Shown piece by piece: positions 28,491-36,097 of a stretch of 64,000 bases of DNA. Every line of letters starts with the position of its first letter. Within the stretch, counting starts at the first letter, position 1. The position numbers and the translations under genes were made by a program. A model generated the notes under the pieces. The model was given only the letters and a program-made list of their open reading frames with translations. It made no database searches and had not been told where the DNA came from. The stretch comes from Candidatus Peribacter sp. (GTDB lineage Bacteria > Patescibacteriota > Gracilibacteria > Peribacterales > Peribacteraceae): contig JAUSKD010000022.1 in assembly GCA_030647195.1 (NCBI GenBank), positions 1 to 64,000 of the forward strand, in the 5' to 3' direction.

Positions 28491-29945
28491 ATATCCGTTC
28501 GCCCCTTCCTCCGTCCCCGGTCCGGCTCACTCCTGCTCGAAGCCCTGCTGGGAGTCGCGATTTTTGCCGTCCTTGCCGGTGCGGTGACGTCCGTTCTGTT
28601 CATCGGGCAGGAAGGCGCGCTGCAGAGCGGCGATCAAATTCGTGCGGTCTATCTTTCTTCCGAGGCGCTGGCGGCGGCGCGTTCCATGCGCGATGCCTCT
28701 TTCAGCCAGTTGACGGCGGGGCAGCACGGCACCTGCATCGGGGCAACGGGCCTGTGGGAGTTCTGCGGGCAGCAGAATGAGACGTCAGACGGGTTCACGA
28801 CGACTCTCACCGTGCAGTCTCTGTCCGAGAGTCACGTGCGCGTGACGGCGGAAACGCGCTGGCGTGAGGGGCAGTCGCGGTCGGGATCGGCGGTTCTTGC
28901 GGAAGAGCTCTTCGACTGGCGCGCCGTGAAACCCATCGGCGACTGGACGGCTCCGCGGCTGGATGGTTCCTACGCCATCGAAGGGCAGCCGCTCTTCTCG
29001 AGTATCGCGCTCAAGGGGGACATTGCCTTCGTCACCAGCGCGTACGGGGAGGGCGGCAAGGGGCTTCAGGCATTCGATTACTCATCGGAGGGTGATCCGC
29101 TCCCCGTGGCGGCCGGTTTTGATCTGGGAGTCGCCGCGTACGCGTCGCTTGTTTCGGGCGATGTGCTGTACGTTGCAACGGCGGATTCTTCTGCAGAGAT
29201 CCAGATATTTGACGTCACCGTTCCTGCCGGGCTCTCTCTCAGCAAGCGTCTTGCCATCATCAACCTTCCGGGAGATGGCCGCGCACGCTCCCTTGCATCC
29301 TTTGGTTCAACCCTGTTCGTGGGGACAACGGAAGATGCCGCGGAACCGGAATTATTCGCGTTCGATATCACAGATCCTGCTTCCCCTGAGCCACTCGGAA
29401 CATTGCAGGATTCCACCTCCGTCTTCGGATTAAGCCTGCACGACGGGTTCGCCTACATTGCAGGATCCATGGATGCGATGGAGCTTCGGGTTGCCGACGT
29501 CTTCGATCCGGCGGATCTCTCGATCGCGCAGGGAGAAGGATACAACCTGACCGATGTGCATGATGCACTCTCCGTTGCGACAGTGAATGACGACCTGCTG
29601 CTCGGACGCCGCAATGGTGACGGCATTGAAGAGCTGGTGCTGCTCGACCTGAGCAACGGGGCGATTCCCTCTTCGTCGCCCGGTCCGTGGTTTCAGGAGA
29701 TCGGCGGGAGTGTGCCTTCGCTCGTGGCGGAACCCGGAGGACGTTTTGCCTTCATCGCCACGGATAATATTTCCGCACAGTTGCAGGTCGCGGACCTCGC
29801 GAAGTTCCGTGCCGGGCAATTCCCCGTGGTGGCCACGGCCACGACGCTGACCGGCGGCGGCCGCGCCATTGCTTACGACGCACAGCGCGACCGGGTCCTG
29901 CTTGCCACGGATCGTGGCATCCTCCTCTTCCGTCCCGGCCCATGA
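28491..29945 (+). CDS. Pseudopilin fused to beta-propeller-like repeat region; start codon unclear
   Basis: The in-frame sequence upstream of the tracked ATG (28584) reads RSGSLLLEALLGVAIFAVLAGAVTSVLF, a class III prepilin signal; no in-frame ATG/GTG/TTG between the stop at 28455 and this motif; C-terminus has repeats of LFAFDITDPASPEPLGTL type. Confidence 0.7.
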   Translation: MSVRPFLRPRSGSLLLEALLGVAIFAVLAGAVTSVLFIGQEGALQSGDQIRAVYLSSEALAAARSMRDASFSQLTAGQHGTCIGATGLWEFCGQQNETSDGFTTTLTVQSLSESHVRVTAETRWREGQSRSGSAVLAEELFDWRAVKPIGDWTAPRLDGSYAIEGQPLFSSIALKGDIAFVTSAYGEGGKGLQAFDYSSEGDPLPVAAGFDLGVAAYASLVSGDVLYVATADSSAEIQIFDVTVPAGLSLSKRLAIINLPGDGRARSLASFGSTLFVGTTEDAAEPELFAFDITDPASPEPLGTLQDSTSVFGLSLHDGFAYIAGSMDAMELRVADVFDPADLSIAQGEGYNLTDVHDALSVATVNDDLLLGRRNGDGIEELVLLDLSNGAIPSSSPGPWFQEIGGSVPSLVAEPGGRFAFIATDNISAQLQVADLAKFRAGQFPVVATATTLTGGGRAIAYDAQRDRVLLATDRGILLFRPGP

Positions 29946-30364
29946 CATTCCTCCGTGCCCGCGGCGGCTATATCTTCTTACTGAGCATCATCATGGTCGG
30001 GGCGGTTGCCGTGGCCACTTTAAGCTCGCTCCTCATGATCGGCGTCGGGTCGATGCAGATCGGTTTCACCGTGCGGCAATCCGAACAGGCCCGCTCGCTG
30101 GCCCAGACCTGCGCGGAACGCGCACTCCGTTCCCTGTGGGAGGATACCGCCTATGCCGGCACTGAAGAATTGAGCTTCGTCGAGGGTCAGTGCGATATCC
30201 TGCGGGTCGGCGGGTCCGGCAATGAGAACCGTTCCGTCTGCGCCGAGGGGCGGGTCGGCTCCACCGTGCGGCGCTACGAGATTCTGCTGGAGCGCGTGCT
30301 TCCTTCTATTCAGGTGTCCGCCTGGCGCGAGGTGGACCAATTTACCGCCTGTTCCTACCAATGA
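29942..30364 (+). CDS. PilX-like minor pilin
   Basis: GGYIFLLSIIMVGAVAVATLSSLLMIG...RSLAQTCAERAL; ATGA-type overlaps with neighbours. Confidence 0.6.
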   Translation: MTFLRARGGYIFLLSIIMVGAVAVATLSSLLMIGVGSMQIGFTVRQSEQARSLAQTCAERALRSLWEDTAYAGTEELSFVEGQCDILRVGGSGNENRSVCAEGRVGSTVRRYEILLERVLPSIQVSAWREVDQFTACSYQ

Positions 30365-31002
30365 ATTTGTATCACGCTCACCGCCGGCCGGGAACGACGC
30401 TTGTGGAACTTCTGCTCTTTCTCGCATTCTTCGCCGTTGTCGGGGGAACGGTGATCTCCATTCTTTTCGCCACAAGCGATCAGCGTGTGCGACAGCAGAC
30501 CATCGCGTCCGTCGAGCGCACGGGGCTGCAGGCTTTGCAGGGGCTGCGGTGGCGCATCGAGCATGCCGAACGGGTCACCGATCCTCCGAGGGGGCATTCG
30601 GGATCGAATCTGGCACTGCAAATGGCTTCCGAATCGGACGATCCGCTGATCATTGGTGCGGACAGCGGCTCTCTGGTGTTCGTGCTGCACGATACGAAGA
30701 AGACGCTCACTCCCGAAGGGATGACCGTTTCTCATTTTGTCGTGCGCAACATGTCCCCCTCCGCCACCCATCCGGCCGTTCTTCTTTCGTTCGATCTTGC
30801 CGAAACATACCCGCTCCCCAGCAGCCAGGTTTCGCAGTATCTGCAGCATTTCGAGATGGCAGTTTCCCTCCTTCCCGATGATGCCCCCGTGGGCAATGAG
30901 TGCGGATGTGCCGTGCCCGCATGTCAGGGCGGGACCTATCGATGGCAGGTGTGTACGGCGGACGAATGTGTCCCCGCCATCACCACGCTGCCGTGTTCCT
31001 GA
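30361..31002 (+). CDS. PilW-like pseudopilin
   Basis: RPGTTLVELLLFLAFFAVVGGTVISILF prepilin signal. Confidence 0.7.
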   Translation: MNLYHAHRRPGTTLVELLLFLAFFAVVGGTVISILFATSDQRVRQQTIASVERTGLQALQGLRWRIEHAERVTDPPRGHSGSNLALQMASESDDPLIIGADSGSLVFVLHDTKKTLTPEGMTVSHFVVRNMSPSATHPAVLLSFDLAETYPLPSSQVSQYLQHFEMAVSLLPDDAPVGNECGCAVPACQGGTYRWQVCTADECVPAITTLPCS

Positions 31003-31134
31003 TGAGGATTTCAAAATCATTCCTGCCATCGGTCAACGGAATCAGAGCGGGTGAACGAAAAAGTTGTTACACTACGCGTGAGCATTTTTCGTTATCCGTG
31101 CTCGTTCTCTTCTTATTTTTTCCCACTTTTTCTC

Positions 31135-31581
31135 ATGAAGCTCCGTCTCTCTCGCGAGGGGTTCACGCTGATTGAACTTCTCCTTGTCATCGGGATCATC
31201 GCGATCCTCGCTTCCATCGTCATCGTGGCGATCAACCCCACCAAACAGATGGGGGATGCGCGCAATGCGCAACGCCGCAGCGATGTGAACACCATTCTCA
31301 ATGCCGTGTATCAGTACGCCATCGACAAGAACGGCACCATGCCGGGATGTCTGGCTACCGGTAGCGGAGGAAATATCTGCGTGAAGGCCTCCTCCTGCTC
31401 CGGCGTCACCGGTGGGTGTGACCTTGATTCACTCACCACCTCGTACATCGTGGATCTGCCCAAAGATCCTTCGGGCGCAACGGGCAATGATACGAATTAC
31501 CGTGTGTCCATTTCCAACGGACGCGTGACCGTTTCCGCACCCGAGGCGGAACAGAGTCAGACCATCTCCGTCACGCGCTAA
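31135..31581 (+). CDS. Type IV major pilin-like protein
   Basis: REGFTLIELLLVIGIIAILASIVIVAINP prepilin signal. Confidence 0.9.
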   Translation: MKLRLSREGFTLIELLLVIGIIAILASIVIVAINPTKQMGDARNAQRRSDVNTILNAVYQYAIDKNGTMPGCLATGSGGNICVKASSCSGVTGGCDLDSLTTSYIVDLPKDPSGATGNDTNYRVSISNGRVTVSAPEAEQSQTISVTR

Positions 31582-31602
31582 GAGAGAACGAGACTGTCAT
31601 TT

Positions 31603-31637
31603 ACCCCGCGCTTCTGTCACCAGGAGTGCGGGGTTTT
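31603..31637 (+). terminator. Intrinsic terminator of pilin operon
   Basis: CCCCGCGCTTCTGTCACCAGGAGTGCGGGGTTTT. Confidence 0.8.
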
Positions 31638-31692
31638 GGTGTTTTGCATGATTATTGGCGGGAATCCCATAGTGGAAAGACTTGAATAAATA

Positions 31693-31702
31693 TGGTATAA
31701 TC
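31693..31702 (+). promoter_or_regulatory. Putative extended -10 promoter of the histidine kinase gene
   Basis: TGGTATAAT ~25 nt upstream of the ATG. Confidence 0.45.
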
Positions 31703-31724
31703 ACTCATAAGACACATTCCCTCA

Positions 31725-33257
31725 ATGCAAGCCCCTTTCAAGCCTTCCCGGCCCAAGCGCCCTCAGCATACGGGGTCCATCTTTTGGAACACGATGCGGC
31801 AGTTCGCACTGCTTGCGACGTTTTCGGTGCTGCTCTTCTCCGGGGCAACTGCGATTGCCGCCCGGCCACTGCCTCCGTTTCTTACGTCTCTGTTTCTGCT
31901 GCTTGGACTCCTGGTCTTCACTCTTGCGATTGCCCTGGCGTACTTTCTTGCCAAAGGACTCACGGGTCCGATCGTCTCTTTGAGCCGCAAGGTCTCACGG
32001 TTGGGTCCGGACCACTGGTCGTACGAGAATGCGGAACGTGTGGCGGACGAGGTGGGGGTGCTGGACGATGTGGTCGCAGACATGGCACATCGCCTGGAAC
32101 GCGGATATGAGTATCTGCAAAGCGAGGTTATGAAGCGGACGGGAGAGCTCAAGGAACAGTATCTCAAAGACCGCACGATCCTGACCTCCATCCACCACGG
32201 CGTCGTCGTGACGGATGCGCAGGGCGTGATTACCGACGTGAATCCCATGGCGGTGCAGATTATGGGGATGAGCAGGGCAGAGGAGGCACTGGGCAAGCCC
32301 GCGATTGCGATGCTCCCCCTCTCGAGCCACCACCATCCCGTTCCGGCACAAGAGCATCCCGTGTCGCTCTGCCTTCGGTCCCACACCGAGGTCCGTCCGC
32401 GGCCCCAGGAGCAGGTGAGCGTGGAACGTCCCGATCACTCCCGTATTCCCGTGATGTTCATCGTGAGTCCTCTTCTTTCCGGCGGAACCCTGTTCGGTTC
32501 CGTTGCCGTCTTCCATGACGTCACTGAGGAGCGGAAGCTCGATTACATGAAATCCGAATTCATCTCGCTTGCCAGTCACCAATTGCGCACCCCGCTCTCG
32601 ACGATTTCGTGGTATGTGGAGCTGCTGCAGACGGACAGCCAGGAAAAGCTCTCAGCCACACAAGAATCCTACGTCGCCGAAATGCGCGCCGCCAGCCTGC
32701 GCATGACGCGCCTGATCGATGCCCTGCTGCATGTTTCCAAGCTGGAAGGCGGCGGGGTTGCCCCCGTCCCGCAGGAGATGGATATTGCGGCGCTTGTGCG
32801 GGATATCGCCGAAGACGAGCGTTCTCTTGCCAAGGATCGCAAGATCAGTCTGGAGCTCGCCATACCTGACCAATTGATGATCGTCACAGACCCCACGTTC
32901 GCCCAGATCATCCTGCACAACATTCTCAGCAATGCCGTGAAGTATTCGAAGTCAGGAGACAGCATCGCCGTTTCCATGCGCCAGACCGATACGCATGTCG
33001 CAATCAACGTGCAGGATACGGGCCTTGGCATTCCCGAGAAGGAGCAGCGCTACCTGTTTACGCGCCTGTTCCGCGCCTCCAATGCGACGAAGGTCGATAC
33101 GACCGGCAGCGGTCTCGGTCTCTACATTTCGCGGATGCTTGCCGAACAGCTGAAGGGGCGAATCTCGTTTCTCTCGACGGAGGGCAAGGGGACATCCTTC
33201 ACTCTGGAATTGCCGCTGGGTACGTGGGAGAAACCCGACACCGTTCCTGCGGCGTAA
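31725..33257 (+). CDS. Sensor histidine kinase (2 TM-HAMP-PAS-HisKA-HATPase)
   Basis: ITDVNPMAVQIMGMSRAE (PAS), SLASHQLRTPLSTISWYVELL (H box), ILHNILSNAVKYS (N box), DTGLGIP (G box). Confidence 0.95.
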   Translation: MQAPFKPSRPKRPQHTGSIFWNTMRQFALLATFSVLLFSGATAIAARPLPPFLTSLFLLLGLLVFTLAIALAYFLAKGLTGPIVSLSRKVSRLGPDHWSYENAERVADEVGVLDDVVADMAHRLERGYEYLQSEVMKRTGELKEQYLKDRTILTSIHHGVVVTDAQGVITDVNPMAVQIMGMSRAEEALGKPAIAMLPLSSHHHPVPAQEHPVSLCLRSHTEVRPRPQEQVSVERPDHSRIPVMFIVSPLLSGGTLFGSVAVFHDVTEERKLDYMKSEFISLASHQLRTPLSTISWYVELLQTDSQEKLSATQESYVAEMRAASLRMTRLIDALLHVSKLEGGGVAPVPQEMDIAALVRDIAEDERSLAKDRKISLELAIPDQLMIVTDPTFAQIILHNILSNAVKYSKSGDSIAVSMRQTDTHVAINVQDTGLGIPEKEQRYLFTRLFRASNATKVDTTGSGLGLYISRMLAEQLKGRISFLSTEGKGTSFTLELPLGTWEKPDTVPAA

Positions 33258-33267
33258 ACGGGCACGG

Positions 33268-33302
33268 TCATGAGCCCAAGGGGATTCCCTTCAGGCTCAT
33301 GA
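33268..33302. terminator. Shared hairpin between convergent histidine kinase gene and rnpB
   Basis: TCATGAGCCCAAGGGGATTCCCTTCAGGCTCATGA. Confidence 0.5.
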
Positions 33303-33310
33303 TGATGTTT

Positions 33311-33681
33311 GGTCCCGCTCTTCTGTACGCCGGGTTCTGTTCTCCGTGCCATGAAGCGCGGAGAGATGACCATCTCTCTGGGGTCCCGGTTACCCGGAAA
33401 CCTCGATGCGGAGGGGTGATCGGCGCAGCGGAACCACTGCGTGATCCGAAAACCCAAATCCTCCTTGCTCCACCTAGAGTTTGCCAACCCCGTTTGCACG
33501 GGGCCTCGGTGCTCCGAGGCGTTTCACTCCCCTTGCGGGGCTCGTCTCTGTGGCACTGGTCCGTACCCGCCTTTACCGGATATGTGACGGGCAGGTGGGC
33601 GTTACCCACTAGGCGTTCCAATGGAGCCCGGACGTTCCTCCCCGTACCGCGAAGGTAGGGGCGATCATCCAAAGAGCAGGA
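33311..33681 (-). ncRNA. rnpB: RNase P RNA, bacterial class A
   Basis: Minus strand GGGGAGGAACGTCCGGGCTCC (CR-I), AGTGCCACAGAGACGAG, GAGTGAAACG, CAGAACCCGGCGTACAG (CR-V region); P1 GCTCTT/AAGAGC. Confidence 0.9.
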
Positions 33682-33755
33682 AGCATTATTCTCGTCTTCG
33701 ATTGCCTTTCGGGCAAGGACTACGTACGCTTTTCTGCGGTTCATTTGTGGAATAG

Positions 33756-33830
33756 GCCGCTTTAGCTCAGTGGTAGAGCAACTCACTTGTAATGAGTAGG
33801 TCCGGGGTTCAAATCCCCGAAGCGGCTCCA
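33756..33830 (+). tRNA. tRNA-Thr(TGT), CCA encoded
   Basis: GCCGCTTTAGCTCAGTGGTAGAGCAACTCACTTGTAATGAGTAGGTCCGGGGTTCAAATCCCCGAAGCGGCTCCA; full cloverleaf. Confidence 0.95.
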
Positions 33831-33923
33831 TTCAGGTTTGTCTCATATGTGCGGAATACGCAGAGCTTTCTCTTGACGAGAGTGTTAGAAATATATAACA
33901 TCCCATTGTTTCCTCCCATCCCT

Positions 33924-34313
33924 ATGACGCTCAAGCAGTACACCACGTTCCGGATCATCATTGCCGTTTTGCTCGCGGCGTTCATCGCTTCATCCGTCGT
34001 CCGGCACGACTACTTCTGGCCGGTCGTGGCGATGGTCTTGGCCATGCTCATTCTTTTCGTGCTGCGTTCACGTGTGAAAGAAGTTCTGGCCGATGAACGG
34101 GATTATGCACTGGGCGGCAAAGCGGCTCGCTGGGCCATGCAAATCTTCAGCCTTGTGGCGGTGATCGTGATGTTCATTTTTCTCAATCTTGGTGAGAGTG
34201 ATCCGCAGCAGACGGTCGTGGCCCACGTCCTTGCCTACTCCGTTTGTGCGCTGATGTTGCTGTATTCAGCTCTCTTCGGGATCTTCCGGCGCTTCAGTAT
34301 CCCGGTCCGATGA
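33924..34313 (+). CDS. DUF2178-like membrane protein
   Basis: Four TM segments; adjacent to an XRE regulator, a common pairing for this family. Confidence 0.6.
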   Translation: MTLKQYTTFRIIIAVLLAAFIASSVVRHDYFWPVVAMVLAMLILFVLRSRVKEVLADERDYALGGKAARWAMQIFSLVAVIVMFIFLNLGESDPQQTVVAHVLAYSVCALMLLYSALFGIFRRFSIPVR

Positions 34314-34498
34314 AGAATCGCATTCGCGAATTCCGCACGCAGAAAAATATGACGCAGGAGGCCCTCGCGCAGGCTGCGGGCGTGCGTCGCGAGACGATCG
34401 TGTTTCTCGAGCAGGGCAAGTACAACCCGTCCCTGGAGCTGGCGCACAATGTCGCCGTTGCACTGGGTCAAACGGTTGATTCCTTATTTTTGTTTTAG
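34310..34498 (+). CDS. XRE-family HTH regulator
   Basis: [52 protein letters not shown]. Confidence 0.92.
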   Translation: MKNRIREFRTQKNMTQEALAQAAGVRRETIVFLEQGKYNPSLELAHNVAVALGQTVDSLFLF

Positions 34499-34540
34499 GA
34501 GAGGGAATCGGCGGGGTATTCGTAGTACACTTTCTCTGCA

Positions 34541-35935
34541 GTGAAACGTTCCGAACTCCTCCTCGGCTTACTCCGCCTGCCCGTCGATGCGCTAGCGGTG
34601 ATGGCATCACTGCTGCTCGCCTTCCGGCTGCGCGAAGCGCAAATGGACCTGATTCCGGGTGTGCAGCTGCTGGAGCCGGCAACCACCCTTCCCCCGCTCA
34701 GGCTCTACACCGATTCGTTCGTCCTGCCGAGCATGGGGGCTTTTCTTCTCCTTTCGGCGATTCTGGGTCTCTACGCGCTGCGCTCCACGAAGAGTGCCTG
34801 GCGAGAGATGGGGAGCGTCATTGTCGCATCTTTGCTCTGGCTCGTGGGTGTCGTGGCGTGGTTCTTCTTCGTCGAGAAGCAGCTCTTCTACTCCCGCATT
34901 CTTCTCTTTCACGCCGTCTTCTTCCTCGCGGTGTTCAGCATCGTGGGGCGGACGACACTCGTCCTGCTTCAGCGGTCGATGCTTAGGCTGGGTATCGGCG
35001 TGCGCACCGTCGTGTCGGTGGGAGGACATCCCATCACGGTTCTTGCCCGCCATACACTCGAGCACGATGCGCGCTACCGGTACGTCGGGCACCTGCAGGA
35101 TCTGGCCGGCATCCGCCGTCTTGCGCATGCTCCGGTGATCGATCTCGTGCTGCAGACGGATCCCAACCCCGACAGCGAAGAGACGATGCAGCTCATCGAT
35201 TTCTGTCGCAGCCACCACATTGGCTACGGGTTCTTCCCTCCCGTGTTTTCGGATGTTCCGCATCAGCTCCGTATCGAGCGGCTGGGCATGCTGCCGATGA
35301 TGCGATTTCAGCCGACTCCTCTCGATGGCTGGGGACGTATTGTGAAGCGGGCGGGAGATGTCGTCGTGAGTGCCGTACTCCTGGTCCTCTTCTCGCCGCT
35401 CTTCCTACTCCTTGCGCTGGGTGTCATCCTCGATAGCGGATGGCCGGTATTCTTTATCTCTTCGCGTGTGGGCGACTTCGGCCGCCGCAGGATTCCGATG
35501 CTCAAGTTCCGCTCCATGGTGTGCGATGCCGAGGCGCGCAAGCAGGAGCTCAGTCACTTGAGCCACCGCAGCGACGGACCTCTCTTCAAGGTGCACTGCG
35601 ATCCGCGCGTGACCCGGTTCGGACACTTTTTGCGCCGCTGGTCGCTCGATGAGTGGCCGCAGCTCTTCAATGTGCTCGTCGGCCAGATGTCTCTGGTGGG
35701 CCCGCGCCCGCACCTTCCTTCCGAAGTGGAACACTACACATCCATGCAGCGGCGCGTCTTCGCCGTGCGCCCGGGCATGACGGGGCTCGCACAGGTGATG
35801 GGGCGCAGCACGCTGCCGTTCGGCGAAGAGGTGAAGTATGACCTGCAGTACGTGGAGGAGTGGTCGCCGCTTCTGGATCTGTGGATCATGTGGCGGACGA
35901 TCTTTGCGGTCTTGAAAAAGGATGGAGCGGATTGA
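34541..35935 (+). CDS. Polyprenyl glycosylphosphotransferase (WbaP/EpsE-like)
   Basis: KRAGDVVVSAVLLVLFSPLFLLLALGVILDSG...PMLKFRSMVCDAE...RRWSLDEWPQLFNVLVGQMSLVGPRP. Confidence 0.92.
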   Translation: MKRSELLLGLLRLPVDALAVMASLLLAFRLREAQMDLIPGVQLLEPATTLPPLRLYTDSFVLPSMGAFLLLSAILGLYALRSTKSAWREMGSVIVASLLWLVGVVAWFFFVEKQLFYSRILLFHAVFFLAVFSIVGRTTLVLLQRSMLRLGIGVRTVVSVGGHPITVLARHTLEHDARYRYVGHLQDLAGIRRLAHAPVIDLVLQTDPNPDSEETMQLIDFCRSHHIGYGFFPPVFSDVPHQLRIERLGMLPMMRFQPTPLDGWGRIVKRAGDVVVSAVLLVLFSPLFLLLALGVILDSGWPVFFISSRVGDFGRRRIPMLKFRSMVCDAEARKQELSHLSHRSDGPLFKVHCDPRVTRFGHFLRRWSLDEWPQLFNVLVGQMSLVGPRPHLPSEVEHYTSMQRRVFAVRPGMTGLAQVMGRSTLPFGEEVKYDLQYVEEWSPLLDLWIMWRTIFAVLKKDGAD

Positions 35936-36097
35936 GGCAGCTTGTTAGGTTGCCCGCCCGTACCGAACGGTACGTTCGGGCGGGTAGCTTCTTCGCTGGT
36001 TAGGATGGGAGTAGTGAATGCAAAGAATGTGAGTGCAAGTGAAGCGGTGTTCCTAAAAAGCTAACAAGCTAACCAGCTAAGAAGCTAGAAAAGCTCC
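35936..36097. repeat. Convergent-gene intergenic repeat structure: GC hairpin plus inverted AGCTAAC-type 8-mer repeats
   Basis: GCCCGCCCG-TACCGAACGGTA-CGTT-CGGGCGGGT (35952-35985); array AAGCTAAC AAGCTAAC CAGCTAAG AAGCTAGA (36058-); near-inverted copy AGCTTCTTCGCTGGTTAGG (35986-36004). Confidence 0.7.

Noticed and set aside
27254-28603. 449-aa minus-strand ORF
   Set aside because: Antisense to the giant pseudopilin; no domain signature.
33268-33302. Third copy of the REP-like palindrome
   Set aside because: The hairpin TCATGAGCCC...GGCTCATGA is unrelated in sequence to the 28-bp palindrome; treated as a local terminator.
33122-33831. Several ORFs on both strands
   Set aside because: They lie over the RNase P RNA and tRNA-Thr genes.
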